This document shows, piece by piece, positions 52,301-63,559 of a stretch of DNA of 64,000 bases; position 1 is the first letter of the stretch; the number at the start of each line of letters is the position of its first letter. A program made the translations under genes and the position numbers. The stretch comes from Brasenia schreberi (lineage: Eukaryota; Streptophyta; Magnoliopsida; Nymphaeales; Cabombaceae): NCBI GenBank assembly GCA_036023115.1, contig JAYKKT010000064.1, positions 9,260,001-9,324,000 of the forward strand. The letters are read 5' to 3'. A model generated the notes under the pieces. That model was not told where the DNA came from and made no database searches. It saw nothing but the letters and a program-made list of their open reading frames with translations.

Positions 52301-54619
52301 GTGGTGGAATTTCACTCTTGAAACATCACCTAACAAGGACTAAGAAAGAAGTTTTCTAGCACGGGCAAATTTAGAAAATTGTTAAAAACCATTAAGTGAC
52401 AATGTCTACAAATGATTAACAGTATACCTGAGAGGAGACAACACAATGATGATTTAGAGATGTTTCAGGAAGACGATGATGATGTTAGATTGGGTGATAG
52501 TATTTCTTATGATAGTAGGACAAAGGTTGGTAGTAGTAATTCTCGACCACCAACGAGGGAAAAGAGGGTTGTTGAAGATGTTATAATTTGAAGTGGTAAA
52601 AGAGGAAGGTGTAGAGGAAGAGCTTCTAAACTGGCATACAGTTATTTTTCCCTCTTAGAATTTGTGCTGATATGGATTCAGAGCAATTGCATAAGCAGAC
52701 AAACCTTGCGGTGTGCAAATGGTTTTATGACGCATGCATTCCATTTAATGCAACAAAAAAAAAATCTTACTAACATTGGTCCAGGGTAAAGATGCCTTCT
52801 TATCAAAAGTTGAGAAGAAAACTATTAGATAAGATTGTCCTTGAAGTGCAAGAATATTGTTCAACTTTAAGAGAGTCATAAAAAGAGACGAGATGCACTA
52901 TCATGACGGATGGACAGATAGGACAGAAATGATTTTGTTAAACTTTTTTTTTATTGTCCTAAAGGACATATGTTTTTGAGATCTCTAGACATGTCAGAAG
53001 AGAAGCATACTGCAAAGGTCCCAAGGCAAGAGTTTGATAAGGTGATATCCGAGGTTGGGCTAAAAAAATATAATCCAATTTATTACAGATAATGCAGCTA
53101 ACGATAACACAGTTGGGAAGGAGGTACCATATACTTATGCGACTTTCTATTAGACACCATGTGTAGCCCGTTGTTTAGATATCATCCTTGAGAATATTGG
53201 TGAGATGAAAGAGATAAACGCAGAGTGTTGTCAAGATATCACCAAGTTTATCTACAATCATTTTTTTTGTATTATGTATGATAAAGAGATATACATATGG
53301 TGCATAGCTTTTCGTATAGCTACAAATCGGTTTGCAACTAATTTCTTATCTTTACAAAGCATTATGAAACAAAAGCAAGCCTTGAAGAGAATGTTTTTCT
53401 CATATGAGTGACAACAATTTGCAGAGTTGCCTCTAAATAGAAGAAACAAAAAGTTAAATGAGATTTTAGAGACATTTTTTAAGAGTATATTTTGAAATGC
53501 ATGTGTTAGACTATTGAGGATTACATATCCTTTAGACTATTAAGGATTCCATGTCCTCTGGTGAAAGTTTTGAGATTGGCTGATAGCATGAAGAAACCAT
53601 CCATGGTCTATCTTTATGAAGCCATGGATAGGGCAAAAGAAAACATTAGAAGTAATTTCAATGGAATAAAGAGGGATTATGTGCCTGTGTGGAATATTAT
53701 AGATAACAAATGGAACAAACAATTACATCAACCCATTCATGCACCATCTTATTACCTAAACCCAACATTCAGGTACTCAACAAGCTTTAAAAGAGACGGT
53801 AAGATCAACTAAGGTATTCTTGATTGTATAGACAGATTAGTCCATGATAAGAGTAGAGCAGATGTTATACATCGAGAAATGGAGACCTACAATAATTCTC
53901 TTCACTTGATGGGCTTGCTTGTAGCAATTCGCAACTGCACTAATATGCGCTTAGGTAAATTGTTTATCTTTATATTTAAGTTTATTAAATCTTATATTTA
54001 TTGTGGATTAAGTCCCTCGTGTTTGTCATTTTCTACCAGATGTTTAGTGGAATAAGTTTGAAAATGATTGTTCAAACCTTAGAGATTTTGCAGTAAGAGT
54101 TTTGAATCAAACCTCTAGTGCAACGGGTTGTGAAAGGAATCAGAGTGTCTTTGAACACATTCACACAAAAAAGTGCAATAGGTTGGAACATAAGTGACTC
54201 AATGATTTCATTTTCATCCGTTGTAACATGGGGCTCCGATATAGGTAATCTTGTATTAGTTACTACTTAAAGATTCAATTTAATATTTTGCTTGACTTCA
54301 ATTGTTAATGTTATTTACTAATTACTTGTCCTTCTGCATTTGATGTGAATCCATACAAGTGGAGGGATTAGGCTTTATTGACAAGATTTGCTATGAATGT
54401 CATTACCGTGCAAAGTCTTGTCATACAGAAAAATGCATTGAAAAAATTGTATACATCTGATGAGTGGGACTTTATTAGTTGACCTAAAAAGCGAAGGGGG
54501 ATTATCGTGGTAGATATTGTTTTCAATGCTGATTTTTTAAAAAAATTACAGTAAAATTTTGAGGATGATTTAACCTTTAGTTAAGGTAACGAGGATGGTG
54601 GACCGTGAAAATAGGCATG

Positions 54620-54681
<62 letters not shown>

Positions 54682-57600
54682 TATGGATAAGACTAAATTG
54701 AAAATACAAGTAAACCTCGATCGCAAGCGGTCACTTCTAAAGAAGGTTTGGAAGATAATTGATGCATGTTGAAACCGCCAAATGCATCATGATTTGCATG
54801 GTGATGCATATTTTCTTAACCCTTCTATTCGATTTTCTCTAAACTTTATGGAGGACAAAGAAGTAAAAAAGGTATATTAAATGCAATTGACCTTGTTGAA
54901 GAGTCACCTACTCGTTACAATATCCATTTCGAGTTAAACAAGTATATACAAAGTGTTGGAGATTTTGGAAGGCCAATTGCAATCGAACTCCGCTCCCAAA
55001 TGTAACCAGGTATTATGTGTTTTTATTGATATTCATTTAAGTTATCAATTGATTGACTTTGAGCATTTCTTATTAATCATTATCGGGTTTTATTTCACAT
55101 GAACGGTGGGCTCGCTTTGGTGTAGATGCACCAAACTTAACAAGGTTTGCTCAACGTATATTGAGCCAAACATGCAATTCGAGTGGGTGCGAGAGAAATT
55201 AGAACTTTTTCGAATGCATTCACACAAAAAAGCAAAACAGACCAGAGCATGCTCGACTGTGTGATTTGGTATATATTGCCTACAACATGAAGTTAAGGCA
55301 AAGGTAATAATTTTAAAATATGTATTCTTTATTGTTGCCTAGTTCTTTCTTAATCTTATTAATAATAAATGTTTGATGTGATTATATTGCATTCTTTACA
55401 TACAAATGCAAAAGGATGGAAGAAGGGCAAGGAAGGTGTCATATGATCGGTTAAACTACAAAAATGTTGATATTCTTGATAATTGGATCGAAGATGAGGA
55501 GTCCCCTATCAATTTAGAATATGAAAACCGGAGAACACTCCAAGCCGAAGCAAAACTTGAAGTTAGAGATCACGATGAAAATGAAGTTGTTAGATGGGCG
55601 GATCCAATTGTGGAGGAGGAAGAGAAAGGAGATGATGATGGTGGTGATGGTGGTGGTGGTGATTTAGACTATATCGATTATAATGCTTTTGTTGATTATG
55701 ATCCACGTTGTGGATGATGTAATTTGTTCTAACTTTTAATTGTAACTTTGTAACGTTCTAGTCTTAAATCTCTTGATTGTTGTAAGTTGTAACTTTGTTG
55801 TTTAATAATTAAACCCCAAAAGTACTATTCAATATTCACGTTATGGTATGGTATGGATGCTTATTCATTATGAGATGTTTTGTTATGGTATGGATGCTTC
55901 TTCTTGTGCTATATATGTTTTGTTCATTTTTGTATTTTTTTAAGGATTCTGCTTAAAAATATGTAATTCTTTTTCAATTATTGAATGGTAAATGATGAAC
56001 ATGTACTAAACTTTTGCATTATATGAATTCTTTGTAATTATCATATTTTTCCTATTTTTTCTGATTTTTTTTTAATTTTACCTTTTTTTAGTATTAAATT
56101 ACAATACATAACGAACACTGGGCTCAACATCAATTCATAAAATATCACTAGTTTCCAACGTCAGGGTCTTGCTTATTTATATTGTGTAGATGACCCAAAA
56201 TATCATATTCCTACGGCTATTTCTCGCACATAACTAACTTTTAGTTCCTCGTTAACATTCTACCATCTTCAGCATAATCAATATAAAATTAATAAGATAA
56301 AAGTTACCAACTAAGTGGCATGATTACTGACTGCAAGCAGCCAGGAAAAAAGATCATTAAGTTACTCAAAGTTGGTCCAACTTATTTTAAATAGTAGAGT
56401 TAAGCTCTCAATATTGCTAAGAAAACGAGATAAGGAAATAGCATCAGATCACTTGACATGACAGCACCAAGCCCAACAAGTAACTTAAAAGGAACAGGTG
56501 TAACCTTTTATCAAATCTAATTCAAAGTTGCAACATTCGCACTCATACCTGAAAGTTGCAAATAAATAAATGGACTTACCATGTAGTCGATGCACATCTG
56601 CCTTGCCAGATCATATGCTTCAGCATCCCCATAAACTTGATCAGCAACAGCACGAAAAAGACAATTTCCATCATCTACCATTCTCCTGACTTCCAACCCC
56701 TTTACTCTTCTAATTTCCACCTCAAATTGGCGCTCTCTCTCCTGAGGTTAGTAGAGTATTAGCGTTTAAATTAAATTTTTTAGGTGACTTCCAGGAAACC
56801 TCAGTTCATACGATCCAGTGGATTATGTTTAAGGCAAAAAATGATAAGATTGAAATGCAAGAATGTCCAATTACAAGATAATGATCAATCTATCACAGAC
56901 CCATATGGAAGGCACATATTTCAGTCGCACTGATCCAATATTGTTCTTTCTTTCATCATTCCGTCTTGTCCATGACATATATTGAGACAGGTTCCTACTG
57001 AACTACTAAAGCAAACATCTGAATTGATAATAACAGCATAATGCAGAAAAAAAGAGAGTTACCAACATAAAATAGGCATCAAAATAAGAAGAATAGGAAC
57101 TTATACCGCATCATCATAGGAGGGCCCAAAACAAGTCCCTTGCTCATCGGCGCTATTATAACCTTCACTATCAACATGACCCCTGGGAGAAGTTGGCCGA
57201 GACCCTGTAGGTGAGGCCCTCGTTGGCATCACCGCCCATCCCAAAGGCCTTCTGGAAGAACCCATCCTCAAGAAGCCTCCTGAACCTGTCCTCCTGGCAC
57301 CAAAGCTTCCAGATGGTTTTGGGGGCGGAACAGGCGGAGGCGGTGGATATGAGCTCCCGTGCCTCATTTGTGATGCGCCCGTGCTACCTGAACACAACTC
57401 TTCATTCAAATCGGACCTCTCGGAGCCAATCATAATTCCAGACAAATTCTTCACCAAACTAAGCTCTGCGCTACCGTCACCATCTTCATCTGATTTTTCC
57501 ACACCAGGAAGAAAGCTTTCCCCAACCATGCTACCCGTTCTGCGCCCATGAAAACTAGCATCTTGCGAGGAATCGCTAATCTTCTGTGACTTCTCATCTG

Positions 57601-57799
57601 CAACGCTGCTGCCGCCACCATCAGGGGATTCATCCAATGGTGTCCTCACTTCACAAAGCTCCTTCTCGGGCTCATCTTCATTAAGAGAGACGGAAGGAGA
57701 CGATAGCGCCACCGGCGTAAGAGCAGAAGCAGTGGAAGAGCCAGTCGTCACGACCTGCCGATTGGATGAAGAACCACGCTGAACCAATACACGAGTCAT
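40302..57799 (-). CDS. OTLD1: OTU-domain deubiquitinase, OTLD1-like, 8 exons
   Basis: Exons (minus): 57107-57799, 56580-56741, 47297-47374, 46717-46795, 46469-46614, 44197-44262, 42527-42704, 40302-40546. Splice sites are GT-AG and the phases agree; 1647 nt, 548 aa. Residues 1-231 are low-complexity, Ser/Pro-rich, with a PPPPPVPPPKP run and SPRGHVDSEGYNSADEQG. The OTU domain follows: MVDDGNCLFRAVADQVYGD supplies Asp255 and catalytic Cys258, and YHHGNHYNSL supplies His363. Next come a LTEKEIERMVMEASRAEYL helix and a C-terminal UBA-like domain around 488-530 (VLSSGIKIVLSMGF), ending KGKATER. The Arabidopsis homologue OTLD1 removes ubiquitin from histone H2B with KDM1C and represses genes; the role here is inferred. 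The ATG at 57799 matches the conserved MTRVLVQRGSS start. Intron 2 is 9205 nt and intron 5 is 2206 nt; both carry hAT debris. The reading frame is intact. Confidence 0.94.
40797..41068. mobile_element. MITE with about 25-bp inverted ends in OTU intron 7
   Basis: Left end TATGTATACATCTATATGGA-GATAG pairs with right end CTATCTCCATCTATATACATA. Interior is non-coding and has its own internal near-symmetry (GATTTGAATCCAAAAAG against CTTTTTGAATTCAAATC). Confidence 0.65.
41643..41865. mobile_element. Short GTATCG/CGATAC-palindrome element, copy 2
   Basis: It contains GTATCGCACCCGTATCATAC, TATCATACGATACAAC and CTACCGTATCGTACAATG with a short AT-rich core. Read in reverse the right end gives AGGTTATCAAAACACGATAA, like the termini of the other copies. 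It lies in intron 7 of the OTU gene. Confidence 0.6.
42905..43266 (+). other. 119-codon open frame inside OTU intron 6, doubtful
   Basis: It is open on the strand opposite to the gene and has a Met at 42907. The protein is soluble and Asn/His-rich (DAHDQNQTEDHRHVHES). No family was recognised and there is no promoter sign. It may be chance or a relic; 42705-44196 otherwise holds no gene besides the intron. Confidence 0.12.
44800..46258 (-). mobile_element. Deletion derivative of a BED-finger hAT transposon in OTU intron 5
   Basis: Both ends are full of CGATAC/GTATCG palindromes: CCATACGATACACAATAAAC at about 44808 and GGTACGATACGACTTGTATG ... CATATGATATGATACGATTC at 46118-46245. Between them, minus strand 45731-45435 encodes a BED zinc-finger (FCNEVKHEGISRMKHHLVG) and a following linker, but the catalytic domain is absent. 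Length is 1.45 kb. The same BED type is at 52260-52360 in the large element. Confidence 0.65.
47704..47828 (-). mobile_element. RTE LINE 3' tail in OTU intron 2
   Basis: In reverse it reads GCTTATTGTGAGTTAACTGC, AAACAAAGAATCCATGTAGC, CGACCCCGTCTAGTATGG and AAAAGGCTTAGTTGTTGTTG. It is nearly the same as 63600-63735 on the plus strand. Confidence 0.65.
48050..48215 (+). repeat. Degenerate GTATCATA-rich fragment
   Basis: ACCAATGTTGTATCATATTGTATG ... GATGGTATCATGTATC resembles the ends of the palindrome-rich elements (10700, 41643, 44800, 51660). Much more diverged. Confidence 0.3.
48230..51650. other. Middle of OTU intron 2
   Basis: I see no gene. One tandem duplication lies at 49230-49475; the remainder is unremarkable AT-rich intron sequence with short CA stretches (about 44700-style ACACACACTC and 49185-49265). 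Confidence 0.6.
49230..49475 (+). repeat. 131-bp tandem duplication
   Basis: CACCAGATTTCACTGTGTATATCCACCCACACACA ... AGCAAGATGTTATAG-ATTTCA-TTGTGGC occurs at 49231 and 49362, with several substitutions and indels. Confidence 0.85.
51660..54610 (+). mobile_element. hAT transposon with decayed DUF659/BED transposase in OTU intron 2
   Basis: The left end 51665-51790 is packed with palindromes (TTGTATCGTACGATATGG, GCGTATCGTATACGATAC). Coding starts near 52181 (ATGGCAAAAAGGGG). A BED finger follows (CLFCEKVVSGGISLLKHHLT), then PSYQKLRRKLLDK and the DUF659 block (CTIMTDGWTDRTEMILLNFF, FVTDNAAND, TPCVARCLDIILENIGEM). Then come RDYVPVWNIIDNKWNKQL and, at 54130-54240, a block with SVFEHIHTKKCNRLEHK. 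In-frame stops and shifts occur throughout, so it is inactive. It runs opposite to the host gene. The right end is uncertain. Confidence 0.78.
52181..54245 (+). pseudogene. hAT transposase (BED + DUF659), decayed
   Basis: Coding relic inside the element above. The order BED finger, DUF659, linker and dimerisation-type C-terminus is that of plant hAT transposases with DUF659. Stops: soon after the start (VNSAW*), after LRES and within the middle block. 53561-53812 is the longest open piece (83 codons). Confidence 0.7.
54622..54689. repeat. (TA)n microsatellite between two hAT 3' ends
   Basis: About 66 bp of uninterrupted TA repeat separates the first hAT C-terminus from a second, different one. 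Confidence 0.95.
54690..55718 (+). pseudogene. Second hAT transposase, C-terminal half only
   Basis: After the TA tract the frame again reads DRKRSLLKKVWKIID, HGDAYFLNPSIRFSLNF, ECIHTKKQNRPEHARLCDLV and MKLRQR, paralogous to 53640-54240 but clearly different. It finishes with an intact 103-codon stretch (55406-55717): WIEDEESPINLEYENRR, an acidic run and a Gly/Asp-rich tail DYIDYNAFVDYDPRCG. The N-terminal half is missing. Either a second nested element or a tandem rearrangement. Confidence 0.65.
55730..56570. other. Rest of OTU intron 2, donor side
   Basis: AT-rich, with two GTTATGGTATGGATGCTT-type repeats (about 55840-55905). No gene or clear element boundary was seen. Confidence 0.5.
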
Positions 57800-58330
57800 T
57801 TCTAACTAAATTTTAGCGCCTCAAGACTGTTTCTCTTCCCCGATCGCACGCTTGTCGCGCGTTCGAACCTTCCGAGTAGTAATACCGATCCCTCGGTAGA
57901 CCGATTTCTCGCAGCACGGCGAATCCTGATTACCAATTAACCATCTCTGCATCCCCCTACCAATTCTCATGAGACCGCAATAAAGTAAAACCCGACTCCC
58001 GATCGAACTGAAAATAGAAACCCTAAATCTCTTTCAGACGGGATTTCAAAGCAAAATCCGTACAAACGGTTCCAGATTATCTATATTCATGGAATCAAAG
58101 TTCAAACTCACAAATACGCAATTTCTATCGAAAGATTCCAACTTGTGAAATTTGACAAATAAGCACGCCAAAATTTTCCCATAAAGGGTTACCGGTGCAA
58201 GATTGGGACCGAATAACTCTCACCCTGGACAAAGGAACGGAAAGATTCTAGGGTTTGAGAGAGGGGACGTTTGTTGGGGAAAATGAGAGATGATGGGAAG
58301 CGGCTCACGCTTTTTCTAGCGTGTCAGACG
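57800..58330 (-). promoter_or_regulatory. 5' leader and promoter region of the OTU gene
   Basis: 57800-58260 is upstream of the ATG on the minus strand. A donor-like CCAGGGTGAGAG near 58215-58225 suggests a leader intron, common for such genes, with an acceptor nearer the start codon. 58230-58330 has GC-richer sequence fitting a transcription start. Not proven. Confidence 0.35.
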
Positions 58331-58607
58331 CTACTGGCGTTCCTAGAATTCACGAAAATGCCACTACTTTTTATATGACAGACGTATCCCTTGGCATCTT
58401 CCAGAGGTAATCATCGTGTGGGGTGGATTCGGTCCCTTTCCCGGTATTCTGTTACTCGAACTTGAACAAACGGCTTTGAGTAGGAAGGCAATATTGACCC
58501 GACCCACAGAAACCTAACCCAACCCAATCGATTCAACAAGGTTCAGGTTTCGAGAGGTGAAAATAAAGTCTCTTTCACTTCAGTACATGATAAGAACTAC
58601 CCAATCC

Positions 58608-58608
<1 letters not shown>

Positions 58609-58682
<74 letters not shown>
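58609..58682. repeat. (CT)n(AT)n compound microsatellite
   Basis: About 34 bp of CT repeat passes into about 38 bp of AT repeat, with the same order as at 29438, 29640 and 30462. It lies about 800 bp upstream of the OTU start codon. Confidence 0.95.
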
Positions 58683-58685
<3 letters not shown>

Positions 58686-59019
58686 GAGAGTGTATGTATG
58701 GGGAATGCTCGAGCCTCATTCATGTTTCAAATCGATTTATTCATTTCACTTGTTGCATTAACATTACAGATATACTGTTAGTTCATATTTATTTGTATTT
58801 GTTGTTGAAGTACTTTGGTGTGTTTTATTCGTGAATGATATTGTGTTAGTGGGTAGATTTAAACAAAAAAGTTAATAGAAATTTGAACTACAAATATAAA
58901 CATTAAAAACAAAGGTTTTCGACTTAGTAGAACAATCACATAATATATAAAATGTAAGTTTAATCATTTTGTTACTTCAAATGACATAAAAATTAAGATT
59001 AGCACACACTATATCTTTC

Positions 59020-59790
59020 ATAAGAAAAGTTTTAAATACCTAGAGTCAGCTTTTTAGAGTAATGAAAAAATAGATGGAGATGTTACGCATATAATCAATA
59101 TAGTTTGATTTAATTGGAGTAGTGCATTAAGTAATTTATGTGATAAGAAGATATCATTAAAGTTAAAAGATATATTATAGAACAACAATTAGGCCCATTA
59201 TGCTTTATGGTTCTAAGTGTTGGGTAGTTAATTATTAATACGTATAAAAGATGTTCATGATAGAAATAAAATGGATGAGTGGTTACAAAAGAAAAGATCG
59301 TAGGCATAATGAGGTTATTAGAAACAAATTGGGAGTAGCACCAATAGATGACAAGATAAGAAAATTTGTTTAAGATGTTTGGACCCATAGAAAGATGACT
59401 AAAAAAACTCCAATAAGAAGGTACGCTAAACTAAAATATGAAAATGTTAAAAGAGATAATACTAAAAAAGTGTTAGAGGAAAATAATAAAGAATGATCTA
59501 GCTTATGTTGAGTTAATTGAAAACAAAGAATTCATGTAGTTGACCCTTTTAATAAGGATAAATGCTTAGTTATGTTTGGACCCGTAGAAAGATGACTAAA
59601 AAAACTCCAATAAGAAGGTACAATAAACTAAAATATGAAAATGTTAAAAGAGATAATACTAAAAAAGTATTAGAGGAAAACAATAAAGAATGATCTAGCT
59701 TATATTGAGTTAATTGGAAACAAAGAATTCATGTAGTTGACCCATCTAATAAGGATAAATGCTTAGTTGTTATTGTAGTTGTTGGATCTT
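59020..59790 (+). mobile_element. RTE-type LINE 3' end with a 198-bp tandem duplication
   Basis: The coding relic reads FKYLESAF-SNEKIDGDVTH, then ALSNLCDKKISLKLKD, MLYGSKCWVVN, MSGYKRKDRRHNEVIRNK and LGVAPIDDKIRK, the C-terminus of plant RTE ORF. Then TGTTTGGACCCATAGAAAGATG ... TAGTTGACCC-TTTAATAAGGATAAATGCTTAG occurs at 59376 and again at 59574 (198 bp apart), the last followed by TTGTTATTGTAGTTGTTGG. Confidence 0.75.
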
Positions 59791-59799
59791 AAGATGTAA

Positions 59800-61320
59800 C
59801 ATCGAGGTGATAAAGTGAAAAACGGTTGGTGTATTAAATGTGATGTATAAAGTACAATAATACTTGTAATTCAAATCTCTAGCATTGAGCATATGAATTA
59901 AAAGATGAAACTATTTGAGTATTTACTACACACTATATATAAATATATATTTATTTATATAGATAGATATAGATAGAGAATGGGAGTCTCTTTCGTTCAT
60001 GCTAGATGCTTGATAACCATCTTGAATGAGCTATATTTAAAAAGTGAAAGGTATAAGATGCACTTTGTAATTTTATTTTTTCCTTTTTTATTATAAACAT
60101 AAAATCAAAGAAATGAAAAATCCAAATAAACATGAAGAGTAGTATAAATGGGGGTCTTGCAACTCTCGTTCTCTCACTACATATATATCCCATTTTGTCA
60201 TCCACATCTCACTTTATTTTTATTTCAAACAAACTTTACCTTAATTTCTCTCTCTCTTTATTTTTTTCAATCGCATACTCCTCTACTCTACATTTCTTTC
60301 TAAGGATCTTCTCCTCATGACATCTTTCGCTCACTCTATATCCCTTCTCTCTTCGGTATGTGCTTGGTGATCTCCCTCTCTGGCCCTGCCCCTCCCTCTC
60401 TCAAACTTCCGTTGAATCAAAGAAACCAAGTGTCCCAAAAAGAGAGAAATGATGTCTAATGTGCTTTTCCCTCTCTTTCATCAACCTTTGTCCTTTGTAT
60501 CATCCTTTTTTAAGTTATCATTTAACTTAATCTCTATCTTACAATATCAAATGACAGTATTCATAAACACATTGACTAAATGAGTTTATTATGAAGGAGT
60601 AGATTCTAAATATAAATGAACAATTATACTAGATTTGACTACATCCCTTTGGATCATGTATTTGTTGACTACAAAAGTGATAAAATTGATTATTCTCTTG
60701 TATATGAAACGACATATACTATTTTATAGTCAAGATGAGCTCATTCGATACAAAAAGACTTTTGAAAGGAATATATCATTGTCAAAATACTTGATTTGAA
60801 ACAAAATGGTCAATGGGTAAGTTATAGCTTGTATGTAAAAGGAATAGTGAATATGAAGTAAAAAAGCAAGTAGATATTGAAAGTTGTTAGATCCATATGA
60901 AAAAGATAAGATGCATTATCAAACAACCTACCTACATTAACTTAAATATAATAGTTAATTATCATTTGAATCATGATAATTTGGCCACTAGTTGTGTCTT
61001 AGTGCAAAAAGCTTTTCACAATTATTTATACAAATAAGCCAATGTTGTTATACCAAAACATATTCATCAGCCTCCAAATATCATTGGCTAACAATTGGAA
61101 GATCAAAATTAATACCCTATCCCTCAACTTGTACTAGTACAATTATAACAATAATGCCTCGTTCTCTTGCGTAATTGCCTCTTCTGAGCATTTTCTCGAA
61201 TCACATTAAACTTGATAACTCCATACTTCATCTCCTTTACCACATCATTAACATTCATGTCAATGATTTAAGCTAGAATATGTTCCATATTGCACCCTTC
61301 TATATGAGGCCTTAAAATAA
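59800..61320. other. AT-rich intergenic stretch
   Basis: I see nothing gene-like. There is a pyrimidine-rich patch (60240-60480, repeated CTCTCTCTCTTT/CCTCCCTCTC) and short AT microsatellites (59935-59965). Confidence 0.6.
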
Positions 61321-61334
61321 CAAGGCATCAACCT

Positions 61335-61628
61335 ATTGGAAGGCTAAAAGTGTCATGCATATTGTGCAGATGGATAGTCATCTCACCCCATAATGTGTGA
61401 AAATTCTTGGTGTTTGGCTCTTAGTATTGGATAAAGGCGCTCAACAATAGGTCTTACAATACCACAGTTGGAACCATCAAATAGGTCAGGAATTAGCTTA
61501 TGTTTAGGTATATGTATAACCATTCTAACCCTCTCCACTGTCATTTCTATCTCCAAGCAAGGAGACACTCCAAAGACATTTGGTAGGGGTGGCAAATTGG
61601 GTTGGAGGATCGAATCGAGCCTTGCCAA
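61335..61628 (-). pseudogene. Plant mobile domain (MAIN-like) fragment, frameshifted
   Basis: Minus-strand frame 61628-61383 ends IVRPIVERLYPILRAKHQEF-SHIMG. After a shift the next frame continues GEMTIHLHNMHDTFSLPIG. Together they match the plant mobile domain signature (LVERW-PETHTFHLP-GEMTITL-DV-LLGLPIDG type), found in MAIN/MAIL proteins and in transposons that captured it. One frameshift and the loss of flanking domain show it is dead. Confidence 0.5.
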
Positions 61629-61640
61629 ATCGACCTAGAG
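61586..61640 (+). repeat. TAGGGGTGGCAAATTGGG motif
   Basis: Has the same terminal-like signature as the MITE-like repeats at 36236 and 38183 but no longer similarity; may be the edge of a fourth copy. Confidence 0.25.
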
Positions 61641-61649
61641 ACAACCCAA

Positions 61650-63555
61650 TTGTTCCTTTTCTTTTACCAATTTTCAAAATACAAATACAACCTAATTAGC
61701 TATTAGCGACACTCGAGCAACCAACCCCAGATGTGGACCTAACAAGACATAAAAATAAATAATAAATGCATATTGTTGTTAATAATTATTTATATAAAAG
61801 ACGTAAAATTTATCATTTAAATTGTAATACAAAGGAAACTAAAAGAGAAAACTTTGAGCCACCCGATTCATTTATCATATCCATAAAATATCATATACTC
61901 CCAATCGAATTAAAATCAAGAGAAAGCTCATCATTTAAATTATACGTTTAGCCACCTATATTCATCGTTATGTTCATATAATCATATATATAATCCCAAT
62001 GAGATTTCCAACCACCCTTATTCATCATTTAAATTACAATATGAATTATACCAAAAGACAAAACATGCAGCCACCTATGTTCATTTATCATAAAATCATT
62101 ACCAAAGTAACCCTAAGAAAGTTGGATAGAATATCAAATTGGTCTTCATAAGAGCATCCATATACTAAAGAAAATAATTATTAGTGAATTGTCTATTCCT
62201 AAAGCATTGTCTTCATCCATAAAGCTAAGAAAGCTAAATCACATTGATTTTTGAAACCAAGAGATCTTGACAAAGGAAACAATAGAATCGAGGGTTACTC
62301 TCGACGAGGGGCACACTAGAGAACAACATGAGTGGATTGGACAGTTGTTGCCATTTGAAGTAATAACACAACACAAATGGTTGACAATGGTAGTTAGAGC
62401 TGGATTCTAGAATATGATGGGGCATGCGAGAGAACTCTAACACTTGTTGTCAAGAGAGAAAGAAAAATAAATAAGATATCATGTGACAAAATGGATCCCT
62501 GAGAGTTCAATTGTGTGTATCTCGACTGTCAATCGACAGTTGCATGGGTATTCGATGTGTCTAAAATGATGAAAATACTAAGTCATGCCTACTCCTAGGA
62601 AAGACAAAGGAAGAAGAAAAGATAGATTGTATAATTTATTTATTGATGCTTACTTCTTATTCAACATGCCTATTTATAGATAGAAACAACAAATAACGTA
62701 TCGAGTTTTTCGAAGGTGATTCCTGATAACTCCCTACTTCTTTGTATATGCCACTTTTTTTGCCGCCACACCATTTGGGGTATGTCAACCAATCTTATGA
62801 TCCATACGAACAACTCAAGTACACAAGCATGTAATTGCATGCTCGATATCATAATCCTTCACAAACAACGTCCCTTCTATTTCAAAACTCTCCACCGTTT
62901 GTCATGTATCATAATGCATTTTCTAGAGTCAACACATGCGCTTTTGACTCTAATGAGTCGTACTCATAGTAATTTCATGCTAGAAAAATTGGTGCATTTG
63001 TTTCTCAAATGTGATTCCTGGGATTCTTTTCATTCACTATTCCAACCCAATTTGATTGCTTACAACTAACTCGAACAACCTTCACTATAATTCATTATCT
63101 TTTTGCTCTCATAGCTTCTCTTTCATATGTTGTTTTTCCTCCAAACAATTGAGTGGACACTCGGCCTTTCTCACTTTTGTATCAAGGAACTGCCTTTGAG
63201 TTAGAATGAATTCATGACGTGCCAGTTGTATGCAAAATTTCGGTCCTGAGGAACCTCAACTTACAACACAATCTTCTTAAAAGAAATGATGGAGAATTAA
63301 GAAATAAAACTCAAAAAGTGAATTACCACCAAACACTCCTTGCGCAATGTGGGCCCATATAGGTTCTTTTTGCTGAAATTCTTCTTGTTTCGCTAAACAA
63401 GGGTCGATCTCCTATGCTATGGAACTGTTTGTTTTGTATAAATTTGAATTCTTTGAGTTAAGTGTTCCAGTGAGCTCCAAGATATGCGACTTGCCACAAA
63501 CCGAAAAGATACAAAATAGATCTTGAATTGGGTTGGAATTTGGGTTTCTAACACT
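61650..63555. other. Intergenic stretch without supportable gene
   Basis: A short motif CATTTAAATTA / CACC-ATATTCATC-TTA recurs at about 61815, 61930, 62030 and 62085 (loosely repeated). One 117-codon frame (62716-63069) matches nothing I know. No gene or RNA is supported. Confidence 0.5.
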
Positions 63556-63559
63556 AAAT

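Noticed and set aside
62716..63069. 117-codon open frame
   Set aside because: No recognisable domain, low-complexity flanks and no splice or promoter context.
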